Assembly (NCBI GenBank): GCA_035576205.1
Contig: DATLWR010000103.1
Location: forward strand, 1-14,068
DNA: 14,068 nucleotides
Source of the DNA: DATLWR01 sp035576205
GTDB lineage: Bacteria; Pseudomonadota; Zetaproteobacteria; Mariprofundales; Mariprofundaceae
Direction of reading: 5' to 3'
Shown: positions 12,674 through 14,068 of the stretch, one piece after another
Position numbering within the stretch: position 1 is the stretch's first letter
Layout of the letters: every line of letters starts with the position of its first letter
The notes under the pieces: generated by a model
Told to the model about the DNA's origin: nothing
What the model saw: the letters and a program-made list of their open reading frames with translations, nothing else
The model's database searches: none
Position numbers and translations under genes: made by a program

Positions 12674-13633
12674 CTAGAAAATATCCATGTCGTGGGTCTC
12701 GGCGATCTTGCCTCTATATCCCGCCGCGCGGATCTCCTTGTCGATAGTGCCTTGCGCCAGCCCTTTGTAGCCCAGCATGTGGATGGGAATGAGCAGCCTG
12801 GGTTTGGCCTTGCCGGCGATATCGGCCAGTTGCACGGTGGAGGTGTGGAAGGCCTGCAGGTATTGCTGGGTCTGCGGCGGCACCTTGTTGTATTTGGCCA
12901 TCGCATAGACCTCATGGATCAGGATGTCGGCGCCGCGCGCCTGTTCGACAATCGCCTCGTCCGGCGCCGTATCGCCGGAGATCACGATGACCTTGTCCGG
13001 TGTTTTGAACTTGAAGCCGAAGGAGTTGGGGAAGCTGCCGTGTTTGACCCGGAAGGCGGTGACCGTCACCTGCTCGTCCCGGTAAATGGCCCCGTCGTCG
13101 ATTTCGTGCACGTCCGGTTTCAGGGTGGCCGGGTTCGAGCCTTGCAGGCCTTCGATACGGACCTTGATATCCTCGGCATAGGCCTTGAGCAGGTTGTCGG
13201 TCATGGCACGGGTGCCGGCCGGCCCGTACACCTGCAGGGGTTTCACCCTGTGGTCCCAAGGGGTGAGGATGAGATCGGCGTAGCCCAACGTATGGTCGGA
13301 ATGCAGATGCGTAATGAACAGCAGGTTCAGGTTGGAGACGCTCAGGGCATTGATCCCCTTGCCGTGGTAGGCCTTGACCGCCTGGCGAACACAACCTGTG
13401 CCGCAATCGATCAGATAGGACTTGCCGTTGACCACGATGGCCAGGGCGGGTCCGGAGCGGTCCGGATCGGGAACCGGGCTCCCCGTTCCCAGGATGATCA
13501 CCTGGGTGGTCGATGCCTCTGCGGCCGCCGCCGGCAGAACGTTCAGGCAACAGCAGGCGAACAGGAGCAGCACCGGGACGATGGATAGATGAGTGGTCGG
13601 ATACGATGATGGCCGGGCCCTGGATGCTTGCAT
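12674..13633 (-). CDS. Exported metallo-beta-lactamase-fold hydrolase, RNase Z-like
   Basis: A 319-residue MBL-fold enzyme. The N-terminus (1-38) has basic residues, a hydrophobic core (about 18-34, with FACCC) and AAAAEA, fitting export by signal peptidase I; an atypical lipobox at C27 is the alternative. The mature domain starts VIILGTGSPVPDPDRSGPA and has the zinc motif HLHSDH (109-114), H198 (KHGSF), D221 (ISGDTAP), H263 (AFHTS) and H285 (LIPIHM). This pattern resembles the RNase Z / ElaC and arylsulfatase-like branch. Since it is probably periplasmic, a tRNA-processing role is unlikely; a secreted phosphodiesterase, sulfatase or lactone hydrolase role is more natural. GAGG about 7 bases upstream supports the ATG at 13633. 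Substrate unknown. Confidence 0.9.
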   Translation of the reverse strand: MQASRARPSSYPTTHLSIVPVLLLFACCCLNVLPAAAAEASTTQVIILGTGSPVPDPDRSGPALAIVVNGKSYLIDCGTGCVRQAVKAYHGKGINALSVSNLNLLFITHLHSDHTLGYADLILTPWDHRVKPLQVYGPAGTRAMTDNLLKAYAEDIKVRIEGLQGSNPATLKPDVHEIDDGAIYRDEQVTVTAFRVKHGSFPNSFGFKFKTPDKVIVISGDTAPDEAIVEQARGADILIHEVYAMAKYNKVPPQTQQYLQAFHTSTVQLADIAGKAKPRLLIPIHMLGYKGLAQGTIDKEIRAAGYRGKIAETHDMDIF

Positions 13634-13751
13634 AGTTACCTCGATGTCGGTGCGGACACAAAAGCTTCAAACCCACATGGAGGGTAACCGATTTATTGCA
13701 AATCCGTAAGCCGGTAGTACCGGCGCAAGCGCCCATGCCGGGCCAACTAAC
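13634..13751. other. Intergenic gap between O-methyltransferase end and MBL start
   Basis: The gap holds the MBL ribosome binding site (GAGGTAAC on the minus strand, next to the ATG) and one short inverted repeat, GCCGGT-AGT-ACCGGC. No T-run follows the repeat on either strand, so it is not a convincing terminator. No gene is seen. Confidence 0.3.
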
Positions 13752-14068
13752 TCAGGCCGGCTGCAGCATCTGTAGATTCCACAGCGAGCGGGTGTCATAG
13801 GTGCCGGCGATGCGGTAGCCAGCTTCGCTGCACAACGCCTGCCACTCCTTCGCAGTGCGCTCTTTGCCGTCGGTGCCCATCAGCATCTGCATGTCGAAGG
13901 CGGTGAACATCAGGCTCGCCCCCTGTTCCGGCACGACCGCCTCGAAGATGGCGACATCCGCTTGCGAGGCGGCGCGGATGTTGCGCAGGATCCGGATCGA
14001 ATCCGCATCACTTAAGCCGTGGAAGAGGGCGCAGGCGAGATAGACATCCTTGTCGCCGGCCGCCGGCA
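13752..14068 (-). CDS. SAM-dependent O-methyltransferase, C-terminal part (cut by window edge)
   Basis: The last 105 codons of a methyltransferase of the Methyltransf_2 type (caffeate or hydroxyneurosporene O-methyltransferase-like), open to the right edge. Recognisable are YLACALFHGLSDADSIRILR, VAIFEAVVPEQG and the family-typical FDMQMLMGTDGKERTAKEWQ followed by LCSEAGYRIAG. The histidine in LFHGLSD is at the place of the usual catalytic HxW/D region of these enzymes. The SAM-binding motif lies outside the window. Substrate unknown. The gene lies 118 bases upstream of the MBL gene on the same strand; cotranscription is possible. Confidence 0.85.
   Translation of the reverse strand, partial: PAAGDKDVYLACALFHGLSDADSIRILRNIRAASQADVAIFEAVVPEQGASLMFTAFDMQMLMGTDGKERTAKEWQALCSEAGYRIAGTYDTRSLWNLQMLQPA

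Overview
The window is GC-rich bacterial DNA, densely coded on both strands, with tRNA genes that encode their own CCA ends. The proteins (a proteobacterial-type glutamate synthase large chain, a stand-alone NuoE-like [2Fe-2S] protein, a DUF2934 protein, NarL-type signalling) suggest a betaproteobacterium, perhaps of the Rhodocyclales. That placement is inference and is not resolved by any single marker here.

Layout. (1) 1-3392, minus strand: gltB, cut by the left edge just before its iron-sulfur cysteines. A leader with two perfect inverted repeats separates it from a divergent small ferredoxin gene (3572-3970, plus). (2) 4076-5679, minus strand: a two-gene unit of a PHP-family histidinol-phosphatase-like enzyme and a short-chain dehydrogenase, joined by a 4-base GTGA overlap. 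(3) 5790-5995, plus: tRNA-Lys(TTT) and tRNA-Glu(TTC), with a candidate promoter before them and a terminator after. (4) 6173-7942, plus: a PAS histidine kinase of the NarX/DegS type and its NarL-type response regulator. (5) 8053-8974, plus: a long 5' hairpin followed by three small genes: a DUF2934 protein, a SAP-like protein with a four-cysteine tail, and a receiver-like protein lacking part of its active site. (6) 9182-10123, plus: an AEC-family permease with a perfect CRP-type box upstream and a perfect 12-bp stem terminator downstream.

(7) 10190-12599 is a scarred accessory stretch. It begins with the 3' remnant of a 2-Cys peroxiredoxin gene and ends with two broken convergent genes (5' ends of a PhnB-like VOC gene and of a CDF cation transporter) joined head-on. 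Between them are two paralogous 69-residue Cys4 zinc-ribbon-like proteins, the first directly preceded by a perfect FNR-type box, and one exported beta-rich protein of unknown role. (8) 12674-13633, minus: an exported metallo-beta-lactamase-fold hydrolase resembling RNase Z. (9) 13752-14068, minus: the C-terminal part of an O-methyltransferase that runs off the right edge.

No insertion sequence, CRISPR array, phage gene or complete defence system is visible. The least explained material is the pair of zinc-ribbon paralogs with the FNR-type box, the three-gene small-protein cluster, and the two deletion-like gene junctions.
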